The notes: generated by a model not told the origin, from the letters alone. DNA of 64,000 bases from Anaerolineaceae bacterium (GCA_020634135.1 JACKCG010000002.1:310001-374000), one strand, 5' to 3'. Positions 24,013 to 33,801 are shown, numbered from the stretch's first letter. Numbers and translations are program-made.

Positions 24013-24142
24013 GCCTTGAAACTCCTAAAAAATCTGAAATTGCGATCCAGCCCACAATTTAGTTGCACCGAAGGACCACATGCAGAGGGGTGCTTGTCCG
24101 AGGAATTGACCAAACTAAACTGATATTTGGGCTATGTTGAAC

Positions 24143-24172
24143 AGTGTAGTGGATTTTTATGAAGATTGTCAA
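24143..24172 (-). promoter_or_regulatory. Promoter of the cold-shock gene
   Basis: On the - strand TTGACA (24172-24167) and TACACT (24148-24143) are 18 nt apart. The inferred start near 24136 leaves a leader of about 125 nt before the ATG. Confidence 0.75.
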
Positions 24173-24543
24173 GGAAATTATGGTTAATGGCATAATCCTC
24201 CATCAACTTTGTTCGCTGTGGCAGTAATATGAGTGGTGTCGCCACTGTCTTTCCTCACGGGGGCTAGACGTGTCAGACTGGTGATGGGTGGCCGCCTGGC
24301 TGGCGGCAAGCACGCCTTCCAGTTCGAATCGCTTAAGTTTTAATTGAACAAGTCGCAACCAATCGGGTTTCACATTGCGGGTGGCAGGTAACATATTCAA
24401 GGTTCTCTCCACTAACGCACGGATGGGTGTGTTGTTCTACTGGTCTGTATACGTTTCGACGATGCTGCTGGTTTCCATCTGCCGGTATCTTACCTTCTAT
24501 TATGATAGAACAAAATTTCTAAAATTGCAAGACTCTTTAGTAC
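24173..24543. other. Intergenic stretch, no supported gene
   Basis: AT-richer than the surroundings. A 69-codon frame on the - strand (24203-24412) has no ribosome binding site and resembles nothing known. No RNA gene seen. Confidence 0.5.
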
Positions 24544-24585
24544 AAAAACGGGCTAACAAGGTGATGCATTTTCCTTGTTAGCCCG
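24544..24585 (-). terminator. Strong terminator of the peptidase gene
   Basis: A perfect 13-bp stem (24549-24561 with 24573-24585) and, on the - strand, TTTTT at 24548-24544 end the transcript of the peptidase gene at 24634. Confidence 0.92.
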
Positions 24586-24633
24586 GCGTATTTCGTGTTG
24601 TTACGGCAGTGGAGTCCGTGAATAATTCCCGCT

Positions 24634-26601
24634 TTACGGCACGTAGAACTGGTCGTTCATAGTGGCAATGCAGGCCGTATCCGGCGCGGAGTTGGGGTTG
24701 CTATAGAAGGCGAGGCCGATAGATACCGGGCAGCTTCCACCGTCTATCACGCCATGCCCCACCAGCGGGAAGTGGTAGTTATAACTGTTGCTCAGCGTCT
24801 CAGCGGCCAGGTCGCCCCACCAGGGTGGGGTAGCGGTATCATACTGGGCGGAAAGCACCAGCGTGGGGATGCTGCTTACCACCGGCTCATTCTCAATTGC
24901 GTCAGCCTGACCCGCCGGCCACACAGCGCATTGGTCAAACTCATTCTGAGTTCCAGCCAGATTCACCTCGCGCAGCAGGTCGGGCATGTCCATCGCTTCG
25001 GCACGGGAAATCGCCTCGTCCACCGTCATGAACGGCATTTCCTCGTTACACTGCACGCTCATATTCATGCCTTCACTGTCATCGTCAATATCCGGCGGTT
25101 CGCCCCCGGCAACCATACCACCGCCACTGGCAAGCTGTATGAAACCCTGTGCGGCCATATCTGTTTCTTCTGCCGTCAGGTCAAACAGCCCGCTAAGGTA
25201 ATCCGCGATACCGGCAGCGTCGTTCTGTGCGGCCATATCCTGCACTTCCGCCAGTTCGTCTGCGGTCAGTTCTGCCGCTAACTCCTGGGCCAGTCCGATG
25301 CTGTCGTCAGAGCTATCTGCGCTGTCGCCAGCGCCATTTGTCGCCAGGTCCATGTATGTATCGTAATCGCCAGCAGCGAAGGCATCCAGCGAGGCCGGAA
25401 TCGCGCTTACCAGCCCGGTTGATTTCAACTGCTCGACCAGCGTGCCGATCACGTCTTCAGGGTAAAGTTCGGCTGTTTCGCCATCGGCATTTGTCACCTC
25501 AGGCGGCGCATCGGCTATCACATTCAACTGATCGTAAAAGCGGGCTTCCAGGTCAGGGAAGGCTGCCGCGCAGTCCGGCTGTGCGGCGCAATCTTCAAAC
25601 ATCATACTGATTAGCTGGAAGGTATCGGTAGTGACGTTGTAGTTTGTATCAATATTCGGGGGGTACACACTATCCAGCACTACCGAACGGATACCCTCAG
25701 GATAATCGCGCATGACGGTGAGGGCTAACCGTGTGCCGTAGCTGATGCTGTACAGGTTGATCTGGTCAAAACCCAGTGCCAGGCGCAGCGCCTCGACATC
25801 GGCAGCATTTTCACGGCTGTTATAGGCGGTCAGGTCAACACCTTCCGCTTGGAGCCGATCCCGGCAGGCTTCCACAGCGTCTAGGGAATCGTCGGTATCC
25901 ATTTCCGGGCAATTGAGCGAAGGCTCGCTGAATCCAGTGCCGCGCTGCTCCAGTAAAACAATATCGCGCTGGTCACCATACGGCGAGTTGTACCAACTGT
26001 CAATCCCAGCCAGGGCGCTGCCGCCAGGGCCGCCCTCCAGGTAAAATATCGGGTCGGGCAGCGGGTTGGCGCTGCGTGCGCTGATGATAGCGATGGCTAA
26101 CTCAATGGTCGCGCCGGTATCCATTTGCCGGTTTTCAGGGACTGACAACACGCCGCAAGTGACATTCGCCCCGGATGGCACTTCGAACGGACATGCACCC
26201 TCAGAAAACTCACCGGCCTCGACGGCGTTCATCGCGCCCGCGCCTGTGGTGGTGGTCGTAGTGGATGCCGTGCCTTCTCCCAGAACTCGGATTTCGCCGG
26301 AAGCCTCAGTGACTGAAATCACATCCACATTGATGACGCCGTCTTCCTCAACGATGAAGTCGGCGAGATTTTCACCCTCGTACAGGTCAGCCTCATCGGT
26401 ATATACGTAGAAATAAACATTTTCACCATCGGTGACTATTGCTTGAAGGGTATCGCCTGCTGCCACTTCAATCTGAACTACCGCATAGTAGTCGTCGTTA
26501 TCAGCATCATACTCAAAGCTCAGGGGATAAATATCGCTTTGCGCTGCGACCTGCACGACGCCTGCAAGAATGACAGCCAGCAACAAAAACAATCGGCGCA
26601 T
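24634..26601 (-). CDS. Secreted alpha/beta-hydrolase, TAP-like S33 peptidase
   Basis: 655 residues. A signal peptide (MRRLFLLLAVILAGVVQVAAQ) is followed by an N-terminal beta-rich domain of about 100 residues and a TTTTTT linker, then an alpha/beta-hydrolase beginning ACPFEVPSGANVTCGVLSVP. The oxyanion region YLEGGPGGSAL and the nucleophile elbow YSISYGTRLAL (Ser about 285) are seen. The Asp is in LVLSAQYDTATPP and the His in VGHGVIDGG, matching the TAP C-terminal domain. Such enzymes release N-terminal di- or tripeptides outside the cell. A long helical cap insert (Asp/Glu/Ala-rich) lies between the two halves. Confidence 0.88.
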   Translation of the reverse strand: MRRLFLLLAVILAGVVQVAAQSDIYPLSFEYDADNDDYYAVVQIEVAAGDTLQAIVTDGENVYFYVYTDEADLYEGENLADFIVEEDGVINVDVISVTEASGEIRVLGEGTASTTTTTTGAGAMNAVEAGEFSEGACPFEVPSGANVTCGVLSVPENRQMDTGATIELAIAIISARSANPLPDPIFYLEGGPGGSALAGIDSWYNSPYGDQRDIVLLEQRGTGFSEPSLNCPEMDTDDSLDAVEACRDRLQAEGVDLTAYNSRENAADVEALRLALGFDQINLYSISYGTRLALTVMRDYPEGIRSVVLDSVYPPNIDTNYNVTTDTFQLISMMFEDCAAQPDCAAAFPDLEARFYDQLNVIADAPPEVTNADGETAELYPEDVIGTLVEQLKSTGLVSAIPASLDAFAAGDYDTYMDLATNGAGDSADSSDDSIGLAQELAAELTADELAEVQDMAAQNDAAGIADYLSGLFDLTAEETDMAAQGFIQLASGGGMVAGGEPPDIDDDSEGMNMSVQCNEEMPFMTVDEAISRAEAMDMPDLLREVNLAGTQNEFDQCAVWPAGQADAIENEPVVSSIPTLVLSAQYDTATPPWWGDLAAETLSNSYNYHFPLVGHGVIDGGSCPVSIGLAFYSNPNSAPDTACIATMNDQFYVP

Positions 26602-26685
26602 AATGGGATTTCTCCTTTGGTAGGTTAGGTAACCCCATTATGGCAGTGTTCCGCTGTAGAGCAACTACGGTCACGAGCGGGCCGG

Positions 26686-28242
26686 CTACTCGATATAGCC
26701 GAGTGCCCGCAGGTGGTCAACCACGCCCGCATCAACTTCGGCAAATTCGGCGGCCTCGGCACGCTGGTTTTCGGCCTGTGCCACGAAAGATTCGAGTTTG
26801 CGCCGCAGCGTAACAACCTCGTCTGGATGGCTGGCGGCGATGTTCTGGATTTCTGCCGGGTCGGTTGACACATTAAACAGTCCTTCAACCTGATTGCCGA
26901 CTGTCACCAGCTTGTGTGCCCCGGCGTAAACACCGCGCCGTATCAGGTTGAGCCGCAGCCGTTCGATCAATGCCGGGTTCTGGTGCTGCACGACATTCAG
27001 GAAGGTCAGCGGCGGGAATGCCTCGGAATACGCCAGATCATCTTCTAGGGGCTGGTTGTTTTGTGTGGTGGTGCGGAGCGAGAGTCCGGTTACATTCGCG
27101 TTCGGATCGGCGGAATCCAGCGGTGGCCGTACCCCGGCGGCTTCCAGTACCGTGTGGAAAATGCGGCGCGTGGAGACATTGATCGGGACACGCATCCCCG
27201 CCGGGAAACGTTCCTTGTCGTAGATCACGAGCGGAACATGAACCAGCTCCTGATAGACGACAAAACTATGCCCGAAGAAATCATGATCGCCATGCCCCTC
27301 ACCATGATCGGCGGCGATAATCACCAGGGTATGATCGAGTGCCCCGGATTGTCTGAGCATCCGCAACAACCGCCCCAGGTGGTAATCCTGGTGCAGAATC
27401 TCAGCATCATAAAAATCAACCAGGGCTTGCTGCTCCCAGTCCGCCAGCGCCGGGTCGGGCGGGCTGGCCCAGCGGGCAGCATCACTGTTAAATCGGCGCA
27501 TAAAGGTATAGGCGTGCTTATCGTGACGTAAACCTGGCGCGATTTCGTCTACATAGTCCTGAGGCGGTGTGTAGGGCAGGTGCGCTCCCATCAAATTCAG
27601 GAAGGCAAAAACCGGCGTATCTGCTGAGTCCGTTGTCTGCTGCTGCCAGTAATCTATGAAGTCATCAATCGAATTGGCGGTGTTGCCCTTGTAATTAATC
27701 AGCCGTGTCCAGAACGGCACAAACGCGGGATTCAGAGACATGCGAAACAGAAAATCAGAATGTGCGAACTGATTGCCGAGTGGGCGGGCGAAATTGCGAC
27801 GGAAGAATCGCAAGGCGGTGCGGTGGAGGTGGTTACGCTGGGCTTCCTTAGGGCGAAACGGCGCGGCGCTGGCGTAGTTATAGAAGCGCTCAAAACCCCG
27901 CTGCAAGCCATTGTTCAGGACGCCAACCAGCGGGTTATTACAGAACGCTACGGTATGATACCCTTCTCCCCGCAGGATTTCTGCCAGTGTCGGGTAGCTT
28001 CCAGAAAGACTGCTGCTGCTCTGTGTAACCTGGTGAGTGCTGGGATACAGGCCGGTGAATATCGAACTGTGGGAAGGAATCGTCCACTGAGCGGGCGCGA
28101 CGGCCCGTTCAAACAGCGTGCCTTGTCCGGCGAAGGCGTCGAACTCCGGTGATGTCTCGCGGGTGTTGCCGTAGGCTGAGAGCCGGTCACGGCGCAGTGT
28201 GTCCAGGATGATGAGTAAAATGTGCGGGCGGGAGGGGGACAT
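26686..28242 (-). CDS. Sulfatase-like hydrolase/transferase (Thr nucleophile)
   Basis: 518 residues from ATG 28242 (MSPSRPHILLIILDTLRRD); an upstream frame start would add 26 unlikely residues. Alkaline-phosphatase superfamily fold with metal ligands in LDTLRRDRLS, IAADHGEGHGDHDFFGHS and later His. The sulfatase signature C/S-x-P-S-R is replaced by WTIPSHSS, with Thr where formylglycine would be, as in phospho-transferring relatives (LtaS, PglZ-like or phosphonoacetate hydrolases). It is therefore more likely a phosphodiesterase or phosphotransferase than a sulfatase. No signal peptide is seen. Confidence 0.82.
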   Translation of the reverse strand: MSPSRPHILLIILDTLRRDRLSAYGNTRETSPEFDAFAGQGTLFERAVAPAQWTIPSHSSIFTGLYPSTHQVTQSSSSLSGSYPTLAEILRGEGYHTVAFCNNPLVGVLNNGLQRGFERFYNYASAAPFRPKEAQRNHLHRTALRFFRRNFARPLGNQFAHSDFLFRMSLNPAFVPFWTRLINYKGNTANSIDDFIDYWQQQTTDSADTPVFAFLNLMGAHLPYTPPQDYVDEIAPGLRHDKHAYTFMRRFNSDAARWASPPDPALADWEQQALVDFYDAEILHQDYHLGRLLRMLRQSGALDHTLVIIAADHGEGHGDHDFFGHSFVVYQELVHVPLVIYDKERFPAGMRVPINVSTRRIFHTVLEAAGVRPPLDSADPNANVTGLSLRTTTQNNQPLEDDLAYSEAFPPLTFLNVVQHQNPALIERLRLNLIRRGVYAGAHKLVTVGNQVEGLFNVSTDPAEIQNIAASHPDEVVTLRRKLESFVAQAENQRAEAAEFAEVDAGVVDHLRALGYIE

Positions 28243-28399
28243 TGAGATGTGACCTTCTTCTAACTGAAAAAGTGTTAAAAGGTGGTCAAGAAGGATAGCA
28301 CCGCCGCCAGCCGGGTTCAATAGCCAACGTGGTTACGCTGCCCAGGGAGACAAAACAAGGGGCATAAGCCCCCTGTTCATATCCCTGGAAATCAATGCG

Positions 28400-30148
28400 T
28401 TAGTTGCCGCCCGGCCCGCCGATGCCGACATGGAACACGACCAGATAATCACCTCTGGTGCGGCGTTCACTGCTCATCAAAAAGTCGAGCAGGTACTCCC
28501 CGCTCGGATCCACTGCGGCGTAGGGAGCCAGTGGTATGGAGAGCAGCGCGTCGGTGGGATGCCCGTTCAGCAGACGATCACGAGTACGTGAAATATAGTA
28601 GCCGCTCAGGTCGTCAGACTCGCCCCAGCAGGTATCGGTGCCGGCATCATCACACATGATGGTGTCTCCGTTCGGGTTAAGCGTGACGTCCAGATTGGGA
28701 TCGGCCAGGTTTATCAGCGAGTCCAGTTCCCCGGTGACTGCGACCATATAGGCTGTGACCGGCACGCCGGATGCGACCAGGTTGGGCGTGACGTTCATCG
28801 TGAAGGGATCACCGTCGCCATCTTCCGGCGTTATTGCCATGCCTTCCAGCACCAGGACGAATTCACCCGGCGCTCCCCGGAAACCGCTGACGATGATTGA
28901 AACATCTCCGATCTCATCCGGCAGTGGATCAAGGGAGAACACGGCCTGCGAATTGACGTTTGAATTCCCAACCAGCCCGCTCGTCGGCAGGTCAGCGGTG
29001 TAGGTGCTGGCCTCCCGTGAGTCATCCACGCAGAGTTGGACTCCTGCCGCATTTTCTATCGCCATGATCGGGTCGAAGCCGTCAATCCCGATAGCGGTGG
29101 CGGTATACCTGAAGCCAGCCCGCATGTTGACCAGCAGTTCAACCCCGTTGGTGATTTCAGTGCCATCCGGGCAGGTTACATTGACACCCTGCTCGGTGGC
29201 GACGAAGGTGGGTGGCGGTGGCTGTGTGGAAAAAGGCGCTGCGGTGGCTCCGCTGCCTGTTCCAGTTCCAATGTGGAAGACAGCCACGTAATCCCCAACC
29301 GTCACCTGGCGGAAACTCGTCATCAAAAAGTTGGCACGGAGCGCGTCGGGAGTCTCAGATTGCGGCGTGAATTCACGCACAGTCTGTGCCATGATGCTGA
29401 TGGAAGCATCTTTAGGCCCGCCAAACAGATTGCGTCCAAGCGTACGAGAGACTTGTGCGTTTTCCAGGCTGGCGCCCACATCCCAACAGGCGGTGGCATC
29501 CCCGGCGTCATCGCATTCTACCGGCAGATTCTTGCCTGTCCGGTTATCCAGCAGCGGAATACGGTCATCACCGACGAGCTGCACCAGCGAATCCACCGTG
29601 CCGGTCACAGAGATCATATAGGCGGTGATCGGTACGCTGGATTCCAGCAGGTCAGGGGTAAGCCGTACCGAGAAGAAATCCCCTGAACCCGGCCCGCTGC
29701 CATCATCAGGTGTAACCGCCAATCCCTCAATAATCAGGACAAACTGACCGTTGCTCTCACTGGCTTCCCCAATCACCAGCGAAATATCCGAAGGCCCACC
29801 GAAGTTGTGAGAGAGTGTTGTCTGGGCGTTAGTGGCGGCGGCAGGTATGACCCCGGTAGTAGGGAGGTCAGCCGTGAAGGTCTCCGATTCCGGGGAATCA
29901 TCCACACACTCTTGCACGCCATTTTGATCCTGCACTGCGATGATGGGGTTAAAACCATCAATACCCAGGACGGTAGCAGTATAGGTAAAGCCGGGGCGCA
30001 TGTTGACCGTGACTTCAACACCATTGGTAATCGAGAAACCACCCGGGCAGGTGACAGTCACGCCGCCGGTATCCTGCGCCTGGATCGGCAGCGCCAATAA
30101 TAACGACAGAATAACGAATATCCATTTTAACCGGGAAAACGCACGCAT
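28400..30148 (-). CDS. Secreted protein of two long internal repeats
   Basis: 582 residues from ATG 30148 with a signal peptide (FVILSLLLALPIQAQ). The mature protein is two copies of a unit of about 275 residues. Both begin with V-x-VTCP-G-x-ITNGVE followed by VNMR-GF-YTAT, contain GIDGF(N/D)PI and CVDDS, and end with YLLDFLMSS or NFLMTSFR and GDY(L/V)AVFH(V/I)G. Each unit has about six conserved Cys/Asp positions and is beta-rich. This looks like an extracellular adhesin- or sensor-type domain found in Chloroflexota-like genomes, but I cannot name the family. The gene stands alone on the - strand. Confidence 0.75.
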   Translation of the reverse strand: MRAFSRLKWIFVILSLLLALPIQAQDTGGVTVTCPGGFSITNGVEVTVNMRPGFTYTATVLGIDGFNPIIAVQDQNGVQECVDDSPESETFTADLPTTGVIPAAATNAQTTLSHNFGGPSDISLVIGEASESNGQFVLIIEGLAVTPDDGSGPGSGDFFSVRLTPDLLESSVPITAYMISVTGTVDSLVQLVGDDRIPLLDNRTGKNLPVECDDAGDATACWDVGASLENAQVSRTLGRNLFGGPKDASISIMAQTVREFTPQSETPDALRANFLMTSFRQVTVGDYVAVFHIGTGTGSGATAAPFSTQPPPPTFVATEQGVNVTCPDGTEITNGVELLVNMRAGFRYTATAIGIDGFDPIMAIENAAGVQLCVDDSREASTYTADLPTSGLVGNSNVNSQAVFSLDPLPDEIGDVSIIVSGFRGAPGEFVLVLEGMAITPEDGDGDPFTMNVTPNLVASGVPVTAYMVAVTGELDSLINLADPNLDVTLNPNGDTIMCDDAGTDTCWGESDDLSGYYISRTRDRLLNGHPTDALLSIPLAPYAAVDPSGEYLLDFLMSSERRTRGDYLVVFHVGIGGPGGN

Positions 30149-30379
30149 AAACCAGACTCCCTTTACCCATAGCCGCATCGTGTACGCTGGTGAAGCACCT
30201 TCTGTCTAATAATAAGGAATTCGGGACAATATTGCCAATCTGCCAGGCCGAGAATCCCGTTATAGGTGCTGATACACCACATTATTGAACCCCAAAACGT
30301 TTCGGTATTTTATCCGAAATTTTTCGGGGATATTTACAAAATTCCACCCTCTCAGGCCGGAGGGCCACTTCGATTTGTC

Positions 30380-30409
30380 TTGACGTTGCGTAATTTATGG
30401 GCGTATACT
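30380..30409 (+). promoter_or_regulatory. Promoter for the KimA-like transporter
   Basis: TTGACG (30380-30385) and TATACT (30404-30409) are 18 nt apart. Transcription would start near 30416, leaving a leader of about 300 nt before ATG 30719. Confidence 0.65.
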
Positions 30410-30481
30410 TATCCAGATTTCTGAGATTCTGTGCCTAACTATGTTCATTTGTCAGTACAATCGCAGCCACTTACGCCGACT

Positions 30482-30516
30482 ACCAGCCCGCTGTCTTGTG
30501 GCTGGTTGGTGTTTTT
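30482..30516 (+). promoter_or_regulatory. Terminator-like hairpin in the transporter leader
   Basis: ACCAGCC (30482-30488) pairs with GGCTGGT (30500-30506), followed by TGGTG and TTTTT (30512-30516). It sits in the 5' leader about 65 nt after the predicted start, so it may be an attenuator. The rest of the leader (to 30718) has no gene. I could not match it to a known riboswitch. Confidence 0.5.
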
Positions 30517-30718
30517 GGCTACAAACCACTACCCCTTTAGCACTCCATAACAGCCATTCACCTCCTGTTTGACCTGCGCCATTTGCGCTGTCTGTGCCAG
30601 GTGTTCAAGACCAGACAACGCAATGTATACCGAGGATAGGTGCTTGTGATAAGCATGTTGTTTGATTTGCCTGACGGAACAGTCATCATCAATCAGTTAC
30701 TAGTTGAGGGAAAGTAAT

Positions 30719-32704
30719 ATGCAAGGAATTAACGTTCGCCGCCTGTTGATTGGTGCGCCGCTGGCAACCCACCAGGCTGCTCACCAACGTCTGAGCAAGC
30801 CGAAAGCATTGGCCGTCTTTTCGTCCGATGCTCTGTCATCCAGCGCCTATGCAACCGAGGCGATTCTGCTAATTCTCATCGCTGCCGGAACCGGTGCATT
30901 AGGTGTATCGTGGTGGATCGCGCTGGGCATCGCCACCCTGATGATTACCGTCGCGTTTTCGTATTTTCAGACGATCCATGCCTATCCGAACGGTGGCGGC
31001 GCGTACATCGTCGCCAAAGAGAATCTGGGGACGATCCCCGGACTCACGGCGGCGGCCTCGCTGCTGATTGATTATATTCTCACGGTTGCGGTGAGCGTTT
31101 CTGCCGGGGTATCGGCTATTGCGTCGGCTTTCCCGGTGTTAAACCCCTGGCGGATTCACATCGCGCTGGCGATTGTCCTGTTTATCACCGTCATGAATTT
31201 ACGCGGTGTAAAGGAGAGCGGCACTGTCTTCTCGATTCCGACATATATGTTTGTGGTCGGAATGCTGCTGCTGATCGGTGTCGGCTTCATCAATGTCATA
31301 ACCGGCAACGCGGTTCCTATCGCGCCTCCCAGTGAAGCGGTCATCGCGGAACAAGTCACTGTCACCGGCGGGCTGAGTCTCTTCCTGCTGCTGCGGGCAT
31401 TTGCGGCGGGGTGTACGGCGCTCACCGGCATTGAGGCTATTTCCAATGGTATCCCGGCCTTCAAAGTGCCGGAAAGCAAGAACGCGGGGCAGACGCTCAT
31501 CATTATGGTTGCCCTGTTGTGTACCATGTTTATCGGTATCACCTTCCTGGCGAATAACTACAATGTAATCGCGGTTCATGGCTCAGATACGACTGTGCTT
31601 TCCGAAGTCGCTGGGGCGGTATTTGGAGAAGGCAGTATTCTGTTTTACTACCTTCAGTTTTCGACCCTGTTCATCCTGTCACTGGCGGCCAATACGGCCT
31701 ACGCCGACTTTCCGCGTCTGGCGTCGCTCATCGCCCGTGACCGCTTTCTGCCGCGCCAATTGACCAACCTGGGAGATCGGCTGGTTTTCAGCAATGGTAT
31801 CCTGACTCTGGCCGGCGCTGCCAGCGTGCTGATTGTGGTGTTTGATGCGCGTGAACATAACCTGCTGCCCCTGTACGCAGTAGGCGTATTCGTGAGTTTT
31901 ACGCTCTCACAAAGCGGCATGGTCCGGCATTGGTTGAAGGAGAAGTACAAAGAAGGCTTCAAGCCCTCGTTCAACTGGCGCTTCAAACTGTTCATGAACG
32001 GGTTCGGCGCAACCAGTACCTTTATTGTACTGATCGTCCTGGTTGTGACGAAATTTGCCGAAGGGGCATGGTTAATTGCTGTCGCTATCCCGCTCGTCAT
32101 GATGGTGTTCCGCCAGATTCACAAACACTATGAGAGTGTCGCATCCTCTTTGACGCTGGACGGCATCAAGCCCGGCCCGGTCTACGATATCACCCACGAC
32201 CACACCGATATGCCGGTAGTCGTGCTGATGAACAGCCTCAACCGCTGCTCGCTCCAGGCGTTGGAGTGTGCATTACGGTTATCGAGCAATGTGCGGATCT
32301 GCGCGATTGAGGTCGAACCGACGGCCATTGACCGGCTGCTGGAACGCTGGGAACAATGGCAGCTCCAGCATATTCCGCTGGACATCATCGAATCGCCTTA
32401 CCGGGAGATCGGCCATCCGTTAATCGAATATCTGCACCAGGTTGATGTGGAACACCCGAACGACATACCGACGGTGGTCGTGATCCCTGAATTTGTTGTT
32501 TCCCGCTGGTGGGAAAAACTGATGCATAACCAGACGACAGTCGCTATTCGGGCCGCCTTGTATAGTGACCAGATCGCACGGGGGCGAGGCCGCTCGGTGA
32601 TTAACGTGCCATATCGGATCGGCGATGAACTGTACGAGCCGCTGCTGGTTCAGACCGAGCCACAGCCGATTGAAGCCGCCAATGGTGTCGCGGACAAAGT
32701 GTGA
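30719..32704 (+). CDS. APC-family permease, KimA-like potassium transporter
   Basis: 661 residues. About 12 membrane helices fill the first 440 residues, starting LSKPKALAVFSSDALSSSAY and YPNGGGAYIVAKENLG, which are close to Bacillus KimA (YdaO), a K+/H+ symporter of the APC superfamily. A C-terminal cytoplasmic region of about 200 residues (PVVVLMNSLNRCSLQALECA onward) resembles the dimerising USP-like tail of KimA. ATG 30719 has GAGGG at 30706-30710; a TTG 15 nt upstream is less likely. In Bacillus this gene is controlled by c-di-AMP; here a long leader precedes it without recognisable c-di-AMP riboswitch features. Confidence 0.85.
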   Translation: MQGINVRRLLIGAPLATHQAAHQRLSKPKALAVFSSDALSSSAYATEAILLILIAAGTGALGVSWWIALGIATLMITVAFSYFQTIHAYPNGGGAYIVAKENLGTIPGLTAAASLLIDYILTVAVSVSAGVSAIASAFPVLNPWRIHIALAIVLFITVMNLRGVKESGTVFSIPTYMFVVGMLLLIGVGFINVITGNAVPIAPPSEAVIAEQVTVTGGLSLFLLLRAFAAGCTALTGIEAISNGIPAFKVPESKNAGQTLIIMVALLCTMFIGITFLANNYNVIAVHGSDTTVLSEVAGAVFGEGSILFYYLQFSTLFILSLAANTAYADFPRLASLIARDRFLPRQLTNLGDRLVFSNGILTLAGAASVLIVVFDAREHNLLPLYAVGVFVSFTLSQSGMVRHWLKEKYKEGFKPSFNWRFKLFMNGFGATSTFIVLIVLVVTKFAEGAWLIAVAIPLVMMVFRQIHKHYESVASSLTLDGIKPGPVYDITHDHTDMPVVVLMNSLNRCSLQALECALRLSSNVRICAIEVEPTAIDRLLERWEQWQLQHIPLDIIESPYREIGHPLIEYLHQVDVEHPNDIPTVVVIPEFVVSRWWEKLMHNQTTVAIRAALYSDQIARGRGRSVINVPYRIGDELYEPLLVQTEPQPIEAANGVADKV

Positions 32705-32850
32705 ACTACCGGGGACAAAGTTATACGGTAGACTTTTCAGGCAGTGAGCCACAAGCTCGCTGCCTGCTGTTTTAGACGGAACTTGTCACGAACCCCGCCG
32801 CGCCCTATAATCGCCGCAGCGTGTACTGTACACAATGAGATGCCATCGTC

Positions 32851-33789
32851 ATGACTGCCTTCCAGCCACAACATACCGGCCTGTATTTCAGCGCCGAGCA
32901 TATCCAACAGGCCCTTCGCCGGAAAGAACGCCCTCCCGTCAAAGAGGCCTGGGCACTTTTTGACAACTTGCCGCCGCAAGACATTTTCTCCGGGCTGATC
33001 CTGAATGGCACGCGCTGCCGGTTTGCGGGCGATCTGGAGGCCGGGCGCGTTGCTGCCACCGGATTGCAGGCGTGGGATTGGCGTTCAGTTGGAACTGAGC
33101 AGGCCGCCAGTTGGGACGATCTGGTGGCGACCGTGATACTGATGCACGCCTTCGAGATGGTACGCGACCATCCTGCCTTTAACGACACGGCACGCCATGA
33201 CTGGCTGGCACGGCTGGCCGAGGTAGTGGCGGCTATGAATGATAACGCCCTGGAAGACGTGGATTATGTCGAACGGATATGGTTGGGGCTGCTCAACATG
33301 GTGGCGGGGGTCGTCCTTGACGGAGAAGACGCTTTTCAACGCGGTGTGGAGACCTACCGCCGCGCAGTGCGCGAGGACATCACACCGGATGGGTATATCA
33401 CACAGGCGGTGCAGGGCGGTGGCGATACCGCCTTCTTGCGCCAGCTTCTGGTGGTCAAGGCGTTAGTCCTGATGGCCGAAGTCGGCACGCTGGCCGGTGA
33501 GGACTTGTGGCAATACACGGTGCGCGGGGTTTCGGTGACGACTGCTGCCGTCTATCTGAATTATTACTACTACTTCCCGGATAAATGGCGCTGGGATGAC
33601 GGCAAAGTGCCGGATGTCTCCGGTTTGTTGCGCCAGCACGGGGGTTATCTTGAAATCCTTAACAGCCGGGTACATCCAAAAGACATCGAGACGATACTTT
33701 ACGACCTGCGCCCATTTTTTGATGTGAGTGGCGGCGGGTTGACGACTCTCACGCATGGCGCAGCCCAGCGGCGCGGTTGGTTCGGCTAG
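32851..33789 (+). CDS. Alginate-lyase-like alpha-toroid protein
   Basis: 312 residues, no signal peptide. Helix-rich with the repeated pattern of (alpha/alpha) toroid lyases: AFEMVRDHPAF, WLARLAEVVAAMNDN, ERIWLGLLNMVAGVVLDGED, a Y-R-R-A-V segment, NYYYYFPDKWRWDDG and LEILNSRVHPKD. The Pfam alginate_lyase family is the nearest I can suggest. The absence of a secretion signal suggests a cytoplasmic role on oligosaccharides or a non-enzymatic relative. No polysaccharide-use genes are adjacent. Moderate family confidence. Confidence 0.55.
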   Translation: MTAFQPQHTGLYFSAEHIQQALRRKERPPVKEAWALFDNLPPQDIFSGLILNGTRCRFAGDLEAGRVAATGLQAWDWRSVGTEQAASWDDLVATVILMHAFEMVRDHPAFNDTARHDWLARLAEVVAAMNDNALEDVDYVERIWLGLLNMVAGVVLDGEDAFQRGVETYRRAVREDITPDGYITQAVQGGGDTAFLRQLLVVKALVLMAEVGTLAGEDLWQYTVRGVSVTTAAVYLNYYYYFPDKWRWDDGKVPDVSGLLRQHGGYLEILNSRVHPKDIETILYDLRPFFDVSGGGLTTLTHGAAQRRGWFG

Positions 33790-33801
33790 TATCCGGGTCG
33801 C

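Noticed and set aside
24203..24412. 69-codon frame on the - strand in the gap before the peptidase gene
   Set aside because: No ribosome binding site, no similarity, His/Ser-rich tail typical of non-coding sequence.
30416..30718. c-di-AMP (ydaO-type) riboswitch before the KimA-like gene
   Set aside because: The conserved blocks of that RNA (GGGGGA-like loop, CCGAA-CCG and CAGCTAACCTCG-type segments) are not seen; only a simple hairpin with a T-run is present.
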